Part shown: in pieces, positions 1 to 9,909 of the stretch
Layout of the letters: each line of letters opens with the position of its first letter
How positions within the stretch are numbered: position 1 is the first letter of the stretch
Source: Siphonodentalium dalli
Taxonomy: Eukaryota; Mollusca; Scaphopoda; Gadilida; Siphonodentaliidae
DNA length: 64,000 bases
Direction of reading: 5' to 3'
Assembly (NCBI GenBank): GCA_032622095.1
Contig: CP136061.1
Location: forward strand, 20,280,991 to 20,344,990
The notes under the pieces: generated by a model
Database searches by the model: none
Seen by the model: only the letters and a program-made list of their open reading frames with translations
Told to the model about the DNA's origin: nothing
Translations under genes and position numbers: made by a program

Positions 1-2
1 AG

Positions 3-1298
3 AAGGTCCTTCCGAAAGGCTTTTCGGCCATCGTTGAGTCAGGGCGAAAGAAGACATTCCGACCAGTGCTCCCCTGTGAGGATGTCTTCAATTCGCTTAA
101 AGCGGACGCTTTTCAGTGGGGTTTAAACTCCATGAAAACTTTGGTAAATTATTATCGGAAAACGGAATCAGAAATTGAAGTCAAGGTTCTTTCGGCTCTT
201 TCTTCTAAAACCCTTGACTTCGACCGAGCACGTGACACGGCATTAAAATGGGGACTGAAGAATTTTGGCACCAAATTAACTAATGAGACAAAATCAAAGT
301 TCTTGAGCATCTGTGGTAATCTTCAGTCCTCGATAGGTACACGAGTTGGCGTCCAAACTCATACAAACAAACGTGGTCGGTCACCCTCCCCTCCCCCACT
401 AATCGCTCGCCAGCTTCAATTTCAGGATAGTCCAGGCAGGGATCAGACAACGTCGTCGTCTGTGAGATCCACACCAAAACGCGTCAAAGCCACACCACAG
501 CCACAGAGACCTGCACCAAAACCACGGACGTCACGCATATCCACTCCACCAAATACATCACTTCAAAATTCACCAGCCAAGAAAACAACACCACCAAAGC
601 ACATCTCTTCCAGCCCTCCTTCGCCTGTTGGTTCCATTGCTTCGATGACATCGCCAGCGATTTCAACATCATCACCATCGTATGCCGAGGTATTATCAAC
701 ATCACCTAAGGTATCCAAATTTTATAAATTTCGTCAACCTGGCCCTAAGAAGGATTGGTCCTTCCCTAAACAGATAAAAAACCCTGTTGTTATTTTAGGC
801 TCTTCTAATGTGTCCCGGATCGATGTCGATCCTCCCAAAAATGTTTGTATTGCTTCTTACCCAGGTGGCAATTTAGGTCATTTCTGCAACATGGCCCACA
901 AACTGAAATCGAAGCCAGAAAAGACACCTCGACACGTCATCATCAACATTGGCATCAACAACCGAGAGGACTGGAAGACAGACAACGACAAAGGCAAAAC
1001 AGCAGGCACCACAGCTAAAAGCAGGGTAACTAACATGGTTAGTAATTTCCGAAAAGTTTTTCCTAATGCGACACTTCATTTTCAGGAAATAAATATCTCA
1101 TTCAGTTTAGATTCTAGGGACCAGGATGTTCTGCGTGCCATTAACAGCCAAGCTCGTCAGACACAGAACCTCAAGGTCATACAGGCAATACCCCCCCGCG
1201 ACTTTCACGTGGAGAATGACAACATCCACTGGACATCACAGACGGCGGCGAAAATCTACCAAGGCTGGACCAACATCTTTAAAGGTCATTTAAACTAA
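3..1298 (+). CDS. Penelope-like element ORF1, SGNH/GDSL hydrolase-like protein, 5' end outside window
   Basis: The frame is open from the left edge, so the true start lies upstream; about 431 residues are visible. Residues 1-110 look helical and charged. Residues 120-240 are a Pro/Ser/Thr- and Lys/Arg-rich linker, low complexity and probably basic enough to bind nucleic acid. Residues 260-425 resemble an SGNH hydrolase: a hydrophobic strand ending in Gly-Ser-Ser-Asn (from residue 266) for the nucleophile block, Gly-Ile-Asn-Asn (317-320) for the Asn block, and Asp-Asn-Ile-His (406-409) as the C-terminal DxxH. Esterase-type ORFs are known in CR1 LINEs and in the giant Athena/Terminon Penelope-like elements of rotifers, so the association has precedent. 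The frame ends at UAA 1296-1298, directly after a slippery heptamer, and ORF2 follows in the -1 frame. Substrate unknown; activity is not shown by sequence alone. Confidence 0.8.
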   Translation, partial: KVLPKGFSAIVESGRKKTFRPVLPCEDVFNSLKADAFQWGLNSMKTLVNYYRKTESEIEVKVLSALSSKTLDFDRARDTALKWGLKNFGTKLTNETKSKFLSICGNLQSSIGTRVGVQTHTNKRGRSPSPPPLIARQLQFQDSPGRDQTTSSSVRSTPKRVKATPQPQRPAPKPRTSRISTPPNTSLQNSPAKKTTPPKHISSSPPSPVGSIASMTSPAISTSSPSYAEVLSTSPKVSKFYKFRQPGPKKDWSFPKQIKNPVVILGSSNVSRIDVDPPKNVCIASYPGGNLGHFCNMAHKLKSKPEKTPRHVIINIGINNREDWKTDNDKGKTAGTTAKSRVTNMVSNFRKVFPNATLHFQEINISFSLDSRDQDVLRAINSQARQTQNLKVIQAIPPRDFHVENDNIHWTSQTAAKIYQGWTNIFKGHLN

Positions 1299-3661
1299 TT
1301 CCTCAGAAGGGCATCAGCCATGCGGAAAGAGTCGGTCTCGGCACCGAGATAGTCAATCTTGTACCCGACCTTTCCCTGAGCGCTGGAGAGAAATCAATAC
1401 TTAGGTATGGTCTAACCTTTGTTCCTACCCCACCCGATCTCAAAGAAACACCACATGTTGTTGAGACGGAGGATGGAACATTGGTTTTACCAGACTCTAT
1501 GTATGCCATGGAAATGAACGGCGGTCCAGCAAGCATGCAATTTAGGGAAGTAACAGCTATGGCTGATTTCTTTCGCAATTCGACAGGTTTAAAAGATCAA
1601 TTTAAAGAACCTTCGATATGGACCCCCTCTGATCGCCAGATTGACCACTCCATTCCCGAGGTCGCTGGCTTAGTCAAAACCGACATCACAAATTTACCAA
1701 AATTTCACAACGAGGATAACCTCACTAAAGTTGAAAGAACTGCACTAAAAACTCTTCGCAGCAATAAAAACATTGTAATCAAACCTTGTGACAAAGGCAG
1801 CTCGCTCGTCATCATGTCTAAAGAAAATTACATTCTAGAAGCGACGCGCCAATTAAGCAACACTAAATATTACAAACCATTGGATGGGCCAATTTGGAAA
1901 TCCAATGTTTTAAAATTCAATCTCATTCTCAAAAGCTTGCTGGACCAGGACGTTTTAAAGAAAAAACATGTTCAGTATTTAATTGCAAAACCTGAATCCA
2001 ATAATAGGACATTTTATTTGCTACCTAAAATACACAAACCTTTGAGCTGTTGGACTAATCCATACACACCACCCGGTCGCCCCATCATCAGCGACGTGGC
2101 TTCGGAGTCGTACCACATTTCGGAGTTTATTGATTTCTATTTGAAACCAATTGCTACCCGCCATCCGAGCTATCTAAAAGACACGGAGGACTTCCTCATT
2201 AAATTGTCGAAAATTGAAGTTCCATCTTCTGCTTACCTAATTAGTCTCGACGTGGAATCTATGTATACAAATATTGGAATCGATGCCGGATTAAAGTCAA
2301 TTAAGAATGCATTTGATTTCCACCATGATCCTCATAGACCTGGAGATGAACTACTTCAATTATTAGAACTTTCTCTTAAAGGGAATGACTTTGAATTTAA
2401 TGGACGATATTATTTACAGGTCTCCGGCTGCAGTATGGGCAAGAAGTTTAGTCCTAATTTTGCCTCAATTTTTGTTGCAGAGTGGGAGAAAGGCGCCCTG
2501 GCCAAATCTGATAAACAACCATTAGCCTATTATAGATTCTTGGACGACATATTTATCATTTGGACTCATGGTCTGGATGAGTTTAGGGTGTTCTTGGACA
2601 TCTTGAACAGTCATGACGAATCAATCAAACTCAAAGAATCAATATCGCAAACCAGCATTGATTTCCTTGATTTAACAATATTTAAGGGCCCACAATTTAC
2701 ATCATGCAACATTTTAGATACAAAACTTTTTACGAAACCAACGGATTCTCACCAGCTACTTCATCGTAAATCTTTCCATCCGCCAAAACTTTTCAATGGA
2801 TTGATTAAATCTCAAATCATTCGATATCACCGGAACTGCACGAACAGAAGCGACCTAAATCAAGCTTGTTCAGTGCTTTTCCAGGCTTTACGACCGCGCG
2901 GCTACTCTAGTAGATTACTGCGCCAAGTAAAGTCCGAAACTCTCAGAGAATTGAACTCGTCACGCCATGACCCAACATCGACTGAACCAACAAGGATACG
3001 GCACAACCGGCCGGTGTTGGGTAATGGTTCAGCCTCATTTTGTCACAAAAAACGATGTTACATCAATACAATAGGATATATCAATACTAGTAACACTTTC
3101 ACCAGCGAACAAACACGCATATCGTATCAAATGCATAGCGAACTTAATTGTGATTCTAAAAATGTAATTTACTTAATCACATGCAAAAGATGCCGTATAC
3201 AATATGTTGGACAAACAAAAACCTCTCTCAAAGTTAGAATGTCTAATCATCTTTCCAGTGTTCGCAAAAAACTCGACATGCAAATTTCCGATCATTTCAA
3301 CTCATCTAATCATGACATTAAATCCCATTTCAGCTTTCAGCCAATAGAACAGACACCAATTCTAGCCGACGAAGACCAAACCGATTCAATACGCCTAGAA
3401 CGCGAAAATCATTGGATGGGCGTACTTAGAACATATCTTCCGTTCGGACTTAACATTGACTACAAAGGTGTTTCTCGAAATTTCTTGTGCTTTCCTCTGA
3501 TCTACAATCGTAGAAATGTTGAAATCGCAAACATTTTCAGAAAAAACTTTGCATTATTAAACACTAAATTGACCGAGCCTCTCGACAAACGGGTTATTAT
3601 TGCCTACAAGAAAAATCCCAGTTTGAGAGATATGCTCGTTCGATCTAGACTCAGACCTTGA
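1283..3661 (+). CDS. Penelope-like element ORF2: reverse transcriptase plus GIY-YIG endonuclease
   Basis: The frame opens at 1283 inside the end of ORF1. It has no ATG until 1499, yet the conserved N-terminal segment (SxGE...GLxFxPTP, about 1379-1432) lies before that, so translation must enter by frameshift from ORF1. RT blocks in order: LLPKIHKP, GRPIIS, SLDVESMYTN (catalytic Asp at 2249-2251), SMGKKFSPNFAS, FLDD (Asp pair 2543-2548), DFLDL. The C-terminal GIY-YIG domain reads VIYLITC (from 3164) and QYVGQT (from 3200), with a CxxC pair between them and downstream His and Glu-rich blocks (DHFNSSNH, RLERENHW). This domain order is that of canonical EN-positive Penelope-like elements, not the permuted Naiad/Chlamys group. 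RT and nuclease motifs look intact through the TGA at 3659-3661, so the copy may be young. Confidence 0.93.
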   Translation, partial: RSFKLIPQKGISHAERVGLGTEIVNLVPDLSLSAGEKSILRYGLTFVPTPPDLKETPHVVETEDGTLVLPDSMYAMEMNGGPASMQFREVTAMADFFRNSTGLKDQFKEPSIWTPSDRQIDHSIPEVAGLVKTDITNLPKFHNEDNLTKVERTALKTLRSNKNIVIKPCDKGSSLVIMSKENYILEATRQLSNTKYYKPLDGPIWKSNVLKFNLILKSLLDQDVLKKKHVQYLIAKPESNNRTFYLLPKIHKPLSCWTNPYTPPGRPIISDVASESYHISEFIDFYLKPIATRHPSYLKDTEDFLIKLSKIEVPSSAYLISLDVESMYTNIGIDAGLKSIKNAFDFHHDPHRPGDELLQLLELSLKGNDFEFNGRYYLQVSGCSMGKKFSPNFASIFVAEWEKGALAKSDKQPLAYYRFLDDIFIIWTHGLDEFRVFLDILNSHDESIKLKESISQTSIDFLDLTIFKGPQFTSCNILDTKLFTKPTDSHQLLHRKSFHPPKLFNGLIKSQIIRYHRNCTNRSDLNQACSVLFQALRPRGYSSRLLRQVKSETLRELNSSRHDPTSTEPTRIRHNRPVLGNGSASFCHKKRCYINTIGYINTSNTFTSEQTRISYQMHSELNCDSKNVIYLITCKRCRIQYVGQTKTSLKVRMSNHLSSVRKKLDMQISDHFNSSNHDIKSHFSFQPIEQTPILADEDQTDSIRLERENHWMGVLRTYLPFGLNIDYKGVSRNFLCFPLIYNRRNVEIANIFRKNFALLNTKLTEPLDKRVIIAYKKNPSLRDMLVRSRLRP
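1289..1380 (+). promoter_or_regulatory. Predicted -1 programmed ribosomal frameshift signal
   Basis: The heptamer T-TTA-AAC occupies 1289-1295 in the correct register: ORF1 reads TTA AAC and then stops at TAA 1296-1298. Slipping back one base gives TTT AAA CTA ATT, which enters ORF2. After a 6-nt spacer a stem can form: 1302-1306 with 1376-1380 (5 bp), 1324-1329 with 1370-1375 (6 bp), and 1331-1335 with 1365-1369 (5 bp), enclosing a hairpin 1336-1340/1345-1349 with loop GCAC. There is a 17-nt bulge on the 5' side (1307-1323) and one bulged A at 1330. UUUAAAC is among the most efficient known slippery sequences. Function is inferred from site, spacing, structure and the ORF arrangement. Confidence 0.75.
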
Positions 3662-3723
3662 TTAACACGCAGTTCAATTAGCTTTTAGCTTATGTCAGCA
3701 CCATTATCCTTAGTTTGTGCTCA

Positions 3724-3918
3724 ACACAATATTTTATGTCAATTTCCGACACAACCCAAACAAATTTAGCTAGTTCCATCTTTGAATGGCAACAATGCTC
3801 AACAAATTATTCAATGTCAATTTCCGACACAACCTAACAAAATTGATGTCAATTTCTGACACAACCTAACAAAATTTATGTCAATTTCCGACACAACCTA
3901 ACAAAATTTAGCTAGTTC
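3724..3918 (+). repeat. Penelope-like element 3' tail with short tandem repeats
   Basis: Just after ORF2, a unit containing AATTTCCGACACAACC and AACAAAATTTA recurs four times, at spacings from about 30 to 70 bp. The longer repeat ends with TAGCTAGTTCCAT at both the start and the end of the block. This is probably the 3' UTR of the retroelement. I found no convincing hammerhead ribozyme core here, although many Penelope-like elements carry one in their terminal repeats. Confidence 0.5.
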
Positions 3919-3978
3919 CATAGAAATAATTACATAAGAAATCGGATTCCGACCTGTGCCCGCGCTCTCCACACTTTC

Positions 3979-4012
3979 AAAATATATATATATATATATA
4001 CACACACATATC
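3979..4012. repeat. AT/AC dinucleotide microsatellite
   Basis: An (AT)n tract runs into a short (AC)n tract. It may mark the 3' insertion edge of the Penelope-like element, but I cannot prove the boundary. Confidence 0.8.
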
Positions 4013-4085
4013 CGTGTCGATAATATATATGGAGAAATATATATGATTTCGTGTATTCTTACATGAAGGACATACCCCATATACA

Positions 4086-4620
4086 CCTAAGATCACAATG
4101 TCACTTCATATTATACCAACACGCTCGCCAATGACCACCCATCTATGCATGTATGCATATACATTTCAACAATCGTGACCATCCACCGTTCCATGTACAC
4201 CTATAATTATTATACCCATAAGCATACAACCACTCCTTAGTATCCATACACCCACCCATTTGCATACAACCAACACATGTATACATATACACCATCCATG
4301 ACAATAAAGCCACCAAATGTACACCTGTACATTCCACGCATGATCATAAAGTCACTCCATATATACATAAACAACACACGGGTGGAATGTAGCTACTCTT
4401 GTTATACCCATACACCACTTCAGTGACTATACAGCCACTCCACATATACCTATTCACTTCATGCATTAGCACTCCTTGCTTACCTGCATCTCACCATAAA
4501 CACCACACACATGACCATATAGACACTCCTTGTATAACTAGTCACACCGTTCGTGATTATATTTCATGTATACCTATTAACATCATCTGTGACCACAAAG
4601 TCACTCCCTGACTACCATTT
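4086..4620. repeat. Degenerate minisatellite (CCATACAC / GTCACTCC motif)
   Basis: About nine imperfect units of roughly 55-65 bp share the phrases 'CACTCC', 'TATACATA' and 'CATGACCATA/CATAAAG'. Open frames here are translations of the repeat. A related block in opposite orientation lies at 8370-8530, so the pair may have flanked one element. Confidence 0.55.
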
Positions 4621-4726
4621 TTACAAACATCAATGTTGATAAATGTTGACGCTAATTTGTGAGAGTAGCAACATCAATTGGTCCCGCTCAGCTCAGTTTC
4701 GAAGTTCTGCATGCCCATTTCCCTTC

Positions 4727-5041
4727 ATGATTGATTGATTGATTGATCGGGGTTTATTGTCGCTTTAGCAATAAGGCCATATCACCACATTGCCAGTTTT
4801 AGTGGTGGAGGAAATCCGCACACTTTCGAATAATCTAACAGTGATTTCAATGGCTGATAAATTCGTCAACCATGTGCGGCAAACCACCGGCCATCGGCGA
4901 GTAACTGGCAACTCCACCAGATAACGATTTCGAGTTACAAAGTCCACGATGGAAACATGTGGATTTGAACCCTTATCGCCAGCACTGGAGGGAGAAACGG
5001 CTTGGAGTGGTACCCCTAACCGATTGAGCCACCGAGCCCCC
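4727..5041 (-). mobile_element. tRNA-derived SINE
   Basis: On the minus strand the sequence begins with a G-rich tRNA-like head. It has an RNA polymerase III A box TGGCTCAATCGG (complement of 5020-5031) and a B box GGTTCAAATCC (complement of 4961-4971). A body of about 230 bp follows, ending in an (AATC)n-type tail, seen on the plus strand as the TTGA/ATTG repeat at 4729-4746. The head is followed on the plus strand by a poly-C run at 5037-5048. The A-to-B spacing of roughly 50 bp fits a tRNA with a long variable arm. The source tRNA is not identified. Confidence 0.75.
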
Positions 5042-5059
5042 CCCCCCCATTTCCCTTCA

Positions 5060-6540
5060 GAAACATGGCCAGAATCTCAAAAGAAGTTTTTAGGCAAAAT
5101 TCCATGCTGCATCCTTTAAAATGAATTTGTCATACCTCATAAGGTACTGGGACAACCATAATAGAACCTACAGTGTTCATTCACATGATTAAGTAACATG
5201 TTTAATAACCCAGTAGGTCACAATTTGCTACCTTTTCGGAACAGCAGAGAATAATGTTTGGGATATATATGAAAAATTAACTTGTTGGGTGCATAAGAAA
5301 TGTTAGTATTCAATCTATATAAAACATAATAGTCAAATTTTGTCATCAACCACAACTTGTATGTGGTTGCATGGCACGCGGCATGGGGCAATATTTACCA
5401 TTTTTCACATTTTGGCCGCCATTTTTGCAGCCATTTGGAGCCAAAGTGACAATTTTGGAACCAATGAGTTGGAATATGCATAATAAATGGAATGTTTCAC
5501 TAAAATAGCACAGTTCTTCCCATTTCTTGATGCAATGTGACTAGAAATCACAATGGAGATTTAGGGAAAATGTTATGCTGCTTTCTGTAAAATCGAATTT
5601 TTGAGGGATCAGAAGGGTTTCTGACTTCATGGATGGCATATTTCATTGCTCCAGTGGTCAGTTACCATGATTAGTACAACATAAAGTGAGAATTCTCAGC
5701 CAGTAACAAACAGCATAAACTGATCTTAAAGATATTAGAGAAAAAAAATCAAATTTTCCACTTCCAGCTGCCATTTTGGCTGCCATCTTTTCATCAATTT
5801 TGAGCCAAAGTGACAATTTTTGGACTAATGAGTTGGAATATGCATAAAAAATGGAATGCTTCACTAAAATTCCACAGTTCTGCCCATTTCTTGATGAAAT
5901 ATGACTATAAATCCCAATGGTAATTTTTGGTAAATTTTATACCGCTTTCTGTTAAATCGAATTTTTGAGGGATCAGAAGGGTTTATGATCCCGTGAATGG
6001 CATATTTCATTGCTCCAATGGTCAGTTAACATGAAAAATACAACATAAAGACCCAATTCTCAACCAGTACCAAACAGTATAAACTGATCTTTTAAGACAT
6101 TAGAGAAAACAAATAAAATTTTGCACATCCGGCTGCCATTTTGGGCGCCATTTCTGTAGCCATTCTGAGCCAAAGTGACAATTTTGGTACTAATGAGTTG
6201 GAATATGCATAAGAAATAGAAAGTTTCGCTAAAATTTCACAGTTCTGCCCATTTCTTGATGAAATATGACTTGGTGATTTGTGGTAAAATTTTATACCGC
6301 TTTCGGTAAAATCGAATTTTTGAGGGATCAGAATGGTTTCTGACACCATGAATGGCATATCCCATTGCTCCAATGGTCAGTTAACATGAACAATCTAACA
6401 TAAAGTCACAATTATCAACCAGTACCAAACAGCATAAACTGATCTTAAAGATATTAGAGAGAAAAAATCAAATTTTCCAGTTCCAGCTGCCATTTTGACG
6501 GCCATCTTGGACGGTGAGTTCAAATTTTACCCTATAATGG
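5060..6540. repeat. Tandem repeat of about 365 bp, four units, with GCCGCCAT motifs
   Basis: Three good units begin near 5430, 5790 and 6150, and a more diverged one near 5070. Each contains 'GAGCCAAAGTGACAATTTTGG', 'ATGAGTTGGAATATGCATAA', 'GAGGGATCAGAA' and 'CTGCCATTTTGGC'. Frames on the minus strand (for example at 5658-5864 and 6092-6373) are the repeat read in one phase and are not genes. The GGCNGCCAT motif is shared with the giant inverted repeat at 12-17.4 kb. Confidence 0.75.
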
Positions 6541-7125
6541 TGGCATTTTATCTTATCTTCAGAAAAATGTATACATTGGTATACATATGACAAGACTGTC
6601 TCACTATAATTTGCATCAAACTGACTTAGTGACCCGTCTGAAAAACGGCCGCCATGTTGGGCGCCATCTTGAATTTAACGGGTTCCACTTAACCGAAAGC
6701 TGGAACCAGCTGGATTATGGTGAGGGATATAGTGGACAATATATGTGCGAAGTTTGGTGCCTTTATCCGGAAGTGAACGATTCTTCCATTATTGTGGGTT
6801 AAGCGACTCCAATATAAGCGGTGCAGGAAACTGATCATTCTGGAATCTGGATGTTTCCTAAGTGGAGGTGACTGTTCAAATAATGGTGTTAAATATCGAT
6901 TACAAAAGTTACGAAACCGATAAGAGAAGTATAAATATGTCAATAAATTTATTATAAATTCCTCACATAATTTACTTCTTTTTGGTGTAAATTAAATTGT
7001 TATCAAAAATATTTCAAGAAAGATATTTTAAAAAATACTATGGGAAACTTAACCAAAATTACCTACAGTCACTGCTGTTTTTTGGTTCTTGATAATTGAA
7101 AAACAAGAGGTACGTCTGAAGAACT
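6541..7125. other. No gene recognised
   Basis: The stretch continues the ATGGCGGCC-type phrases near 6640-6670 and is otherwise AT-rich. The two overlapping frames of 71 and 84 codons on opposite strands show no family features. A short segment at 7066-7087 is inverted relative to 8203-8226 (around 'CAAGAACCAAAACAGCA'), so 7.06-8.23 kb may be bounded by inverted repeats. Confidence 0.5.
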
Positions 7126-7149
7126 AAAATTGAACAACCGGATTTTTTA

Positions 7150-7290
7150 CTTTTTACAACTAAACATCAATCATCATCGTCGTCATAGTAGTCATCGTTA
7201 TCACCATCATCGCCACCATCATCATCGCTGTCGTCGTCGTGGGCATTCACATCGACATCATCATCCCTGCCGTCGTTGTAATAATAATAA
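7150..7290. repeat. CAT/CGT trinucleotide low-complexity tract
   Basis: An imperfect (ATC/CAT)n tract that translates to a His/Arg-rich string. The composition explains the frame, and no gene is supported. Confidence 0.85.
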
Positions 7291-7554
7291 AAGGTCATCC
7301 GACCACAGTGTCCCCCGAAAATGTGGCAAGTCGACGCCGCTTTGTTAAAGAAATGAATTTCTTTTTTTGAAATGTTCTAAGTCGAAAGGGTTAATAATTC
7401 CGTAAAGAAATAATTTTTCCGTCATCTATATACATGTTGCACATCTCCAATATGTGGGTAACAATACTCTGAAGTTTCAAATATCTACGATCAAAACTGT
7501 AGGATGAGTTGATTACACCATGAAGGTACCCTCATACAGAAAATAAAAAAAAAC

Positions 7555-8045
7555 AAATTTGCGAAAGGCCCATAACTCTGGGAAAAATTATTGGATCAAA
7601 CTCAAATTCAAACTTCACCTGTATTTTGACATGAACGACCCACTTAGACAATTAGACAATCCAAACTTGAGTTATCATCCGGAAACCAAGAAAAAACAAG
7701 AACAATTGAATTTTCTAAGTCGAAAAACTCATAACTCTGAGAAAAAATCATCGGATCAAACTCAAATTCGAACTTGACCTGTATTTTGATATCAATGACT
7801 CACAATTGAACAGTCCAAACTTGAGTTATCATCCGGAAACCAAAGAAAAAAGAAGAAAACATTTCTAAGTCGAAAAAACTCCATATCTCTAGGAAAAATC
7901 ATCGGATCAAACTCTGTATCGAACTTGTATCTTGATATAACTGATCCACATAAAAACGGTATTTGCAATTAAAGGATCCAAACTTGAGATATCATCCGGA
8001 AACCGAAAAAGTGAGAAATTTTCTAAGTAAAAAAAAAATTGAAAA
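7555..8045. repeat. Tandem repeat of about 165 bp, three units
   Basis: Units share 'CATAACTCTG', 'ATCGGATCAAACTC', 'TTGACCTGTATTTTGATAT' and 'CAAACTTGAGTTATCATCCGG'. The phrase 'GAACTTGACCTGTATCT' recurs in the 20-22 kb duplication, so this repeat is also dispersed. No coding potential beyond the repeat. Confidence 0.7.
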
Positions 8046-8059
8046 AAGGGAAATAACTC

Positions 8060-8205
8060 CATAAAAGGCCAATAATCGCTGTCGTCATCGCTATAGTCGT
8101 AGTCATCAACATCGATGTCGTCGTAGTCATCGTGTGGCAGTCACTATCATCACCACTGCCGCCATGCAGTCATTGTCTCCGTCGAGGTCATCATCATCAT
8201 TATCT
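8060..8205. repeat. TCATCG/TCGTAG low-complexity tract
   Basis: A degenerate trinucleotide-rich tract related in composition to 7150-7290. With that tract it brackets the 165-bp tandem repeat. Confidence 0.75.
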
Positions 8206-8369
8206 CAAGAACCAAAACAGCAATAATTGTAAGTAACTTTGGTTCTATACAACTGTGTTTGAGCCATAAAGAACCAACAACTGGCTCTTCAGCTTGGTTC
8301 ATGTTCCCCTTTTTTTTAACAGTTTAGGTATACAATGAGTTCTACATAGTTATAAAGAAGTGGCATTAT

Positions 8370-8530
8370 GGTCATGGGTGGGGTGTCCATGGTGAGATGG
8401 ATAGGTGGTCATATGTGAGGTGAATATGTATACATGTGGTGGCTGTATGGTCATCGAAGTGGTGAACATCTATGTGTAGAAAAGAATAGCTACATGGTCA
8501 TAAGTGTGTTGTTTATGTATATATTGTAAT
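8370..8530. repeat. Degenerate minisatellite, inverted relative to 4086-4620
   Basis: Phrases such as 'GGTCATATGTGAGGTG', 'TATACATGTGGTGGCTG' and 'ATGGTCATAAGTGTG' are reverse-complement forms of the 4.1-4.6 kb block. A stray piece of the same family lies near 9590-9625. Confidence 0.5.
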
Positions 8531-9420
8531 ACGACCCTGCCTAACTATGCTTAAAAGCCATGTCCTGATTGGCCAGTGGCCCGAGTTACCATGGCTATCT
8601 CGTTCCAGTTTTGTGGTACAATTCTACTTTTTCCAATTGTACCACGAAAAAAATCGGTTTATTCAGATCGCCGCACGCGACTTTTCCCGTCTTTTCTAAC
8701 TCCGCGCAAACGGGGCATCAACGGAGTACACCCGCACCGTAACCCTTTGAATTTTGCTACATCTTGACAATCTTGCGAATTTTCTAGCGATTTGTCGCTT
8801 GAAACCAGTTTGGTTGCCAATGAATATGGTCCAAATGATGTTATGGTATATTGATATATGTTACGACCAAAGAAAGTTACTTAATAAGTATATTAAATGA
8901 CAAAATAAATCCATGCATGGGGCCGGGCTGTGCATTCGTCGATTCGAATCTCGATCATATTCGATATTTCGGAATCAAGTTGAAAATGAAAGCGTTTGTT
9001 CACCAGTACAGAAGGGGAATAAGATTAGTTTAGTAAACTAGATCATTTAGATCGCTTTGTGTAAGGAAATTGGTCCATAGTCGATTATCATATATTCATG
9101 TTGTCCCAACAACGTTCAAAACAGAAATGACCGCAATCGTATGTCCTGTACAATATAAATGAAACGCACGGGCGCCGCTGAAAACACATCGTTTTTTAGC
9201 CAATCACAACGATTATTTCTAGAAGAGGTGCCTCGAAAAGTCAACGGGGGAATTTCATAACAAGACAAGACATTACTAGAGTACTCCATGCAAAGAAATC
9301 GAGTACGCCCAATACGAATTACACCACGAAATGTTTTCTCACCTGAGACCGAAAAAGCGCAGTATTTCGTTGACTATTCAGTCGAATTGTGACCATAAAC
9401 TTTCAGTCGTATTACAAAAG
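8531..9420. other. No gene recognised
   Basis: Unique-looking sequence with two frames of about 60 codons and no domain, splice or family signal. The phrase 'GTGGTACAATTCTACTTTTTCC' near 8614 recalls the arm of the following hairpin, so part of the stretch may belong to the same mobile family. Confidence 0.5.
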
Positions 9421-9561
9421 AAATAAATACACGGTGTATCGGTGTGTATGGTCAAGTTGTACCACAAAAAACTGATTGTAGGACTCCGCTACGCGTCGTC
9501 CTACAATCAGTTTTTTGTGGTACAACTTGACCATACACACCTCTACACCGTGTATTTATTT
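9421..9561. repeat. Long near-perfect hairpin
   Basis: Arms of about 63-65 bp flank a short centre (TCCGCTACGCGTC, around 9485-9498). The inner part, covering GTGTATGGTCAAGTTG through GATTGTAGGAC, pairs without mismatch. The outer part has a few mismatches and reaches the ATAAATACACGGTGTA ends. This fits a foldback MITE. An open frame crossing it merely reads both arms. Confidence 0.85.
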
Positions 9562-9909
9562 CTTAATTGTAATGTGTGGAGTGTACAGGTTTATCATGGA
9601 TGGCTGTATTGTCATGGCCCCTTGACCGCATTACCCTACAAATTTTCATTTACGATGGTCCAGCATTTTTTGTTGCAAATAAGAAGGCAAACAAACAAAT
9701 TTGATTTGTATAGATAACACCACAACCACAAGTAGTCAACCACTTTGTTTGAATCTATCTGAATAAAACCAACTTTGCCATTATGACGTGAATGACGGCC
9801 ATTATGTTATCCATCATGACAGCCATTTTGACATATTTCGATTGCTTATATGCGTTAGTATATTTTCTGCTGATGTTTTATGCCACATTTACAAGTATTG
9901 TGCCAAACA

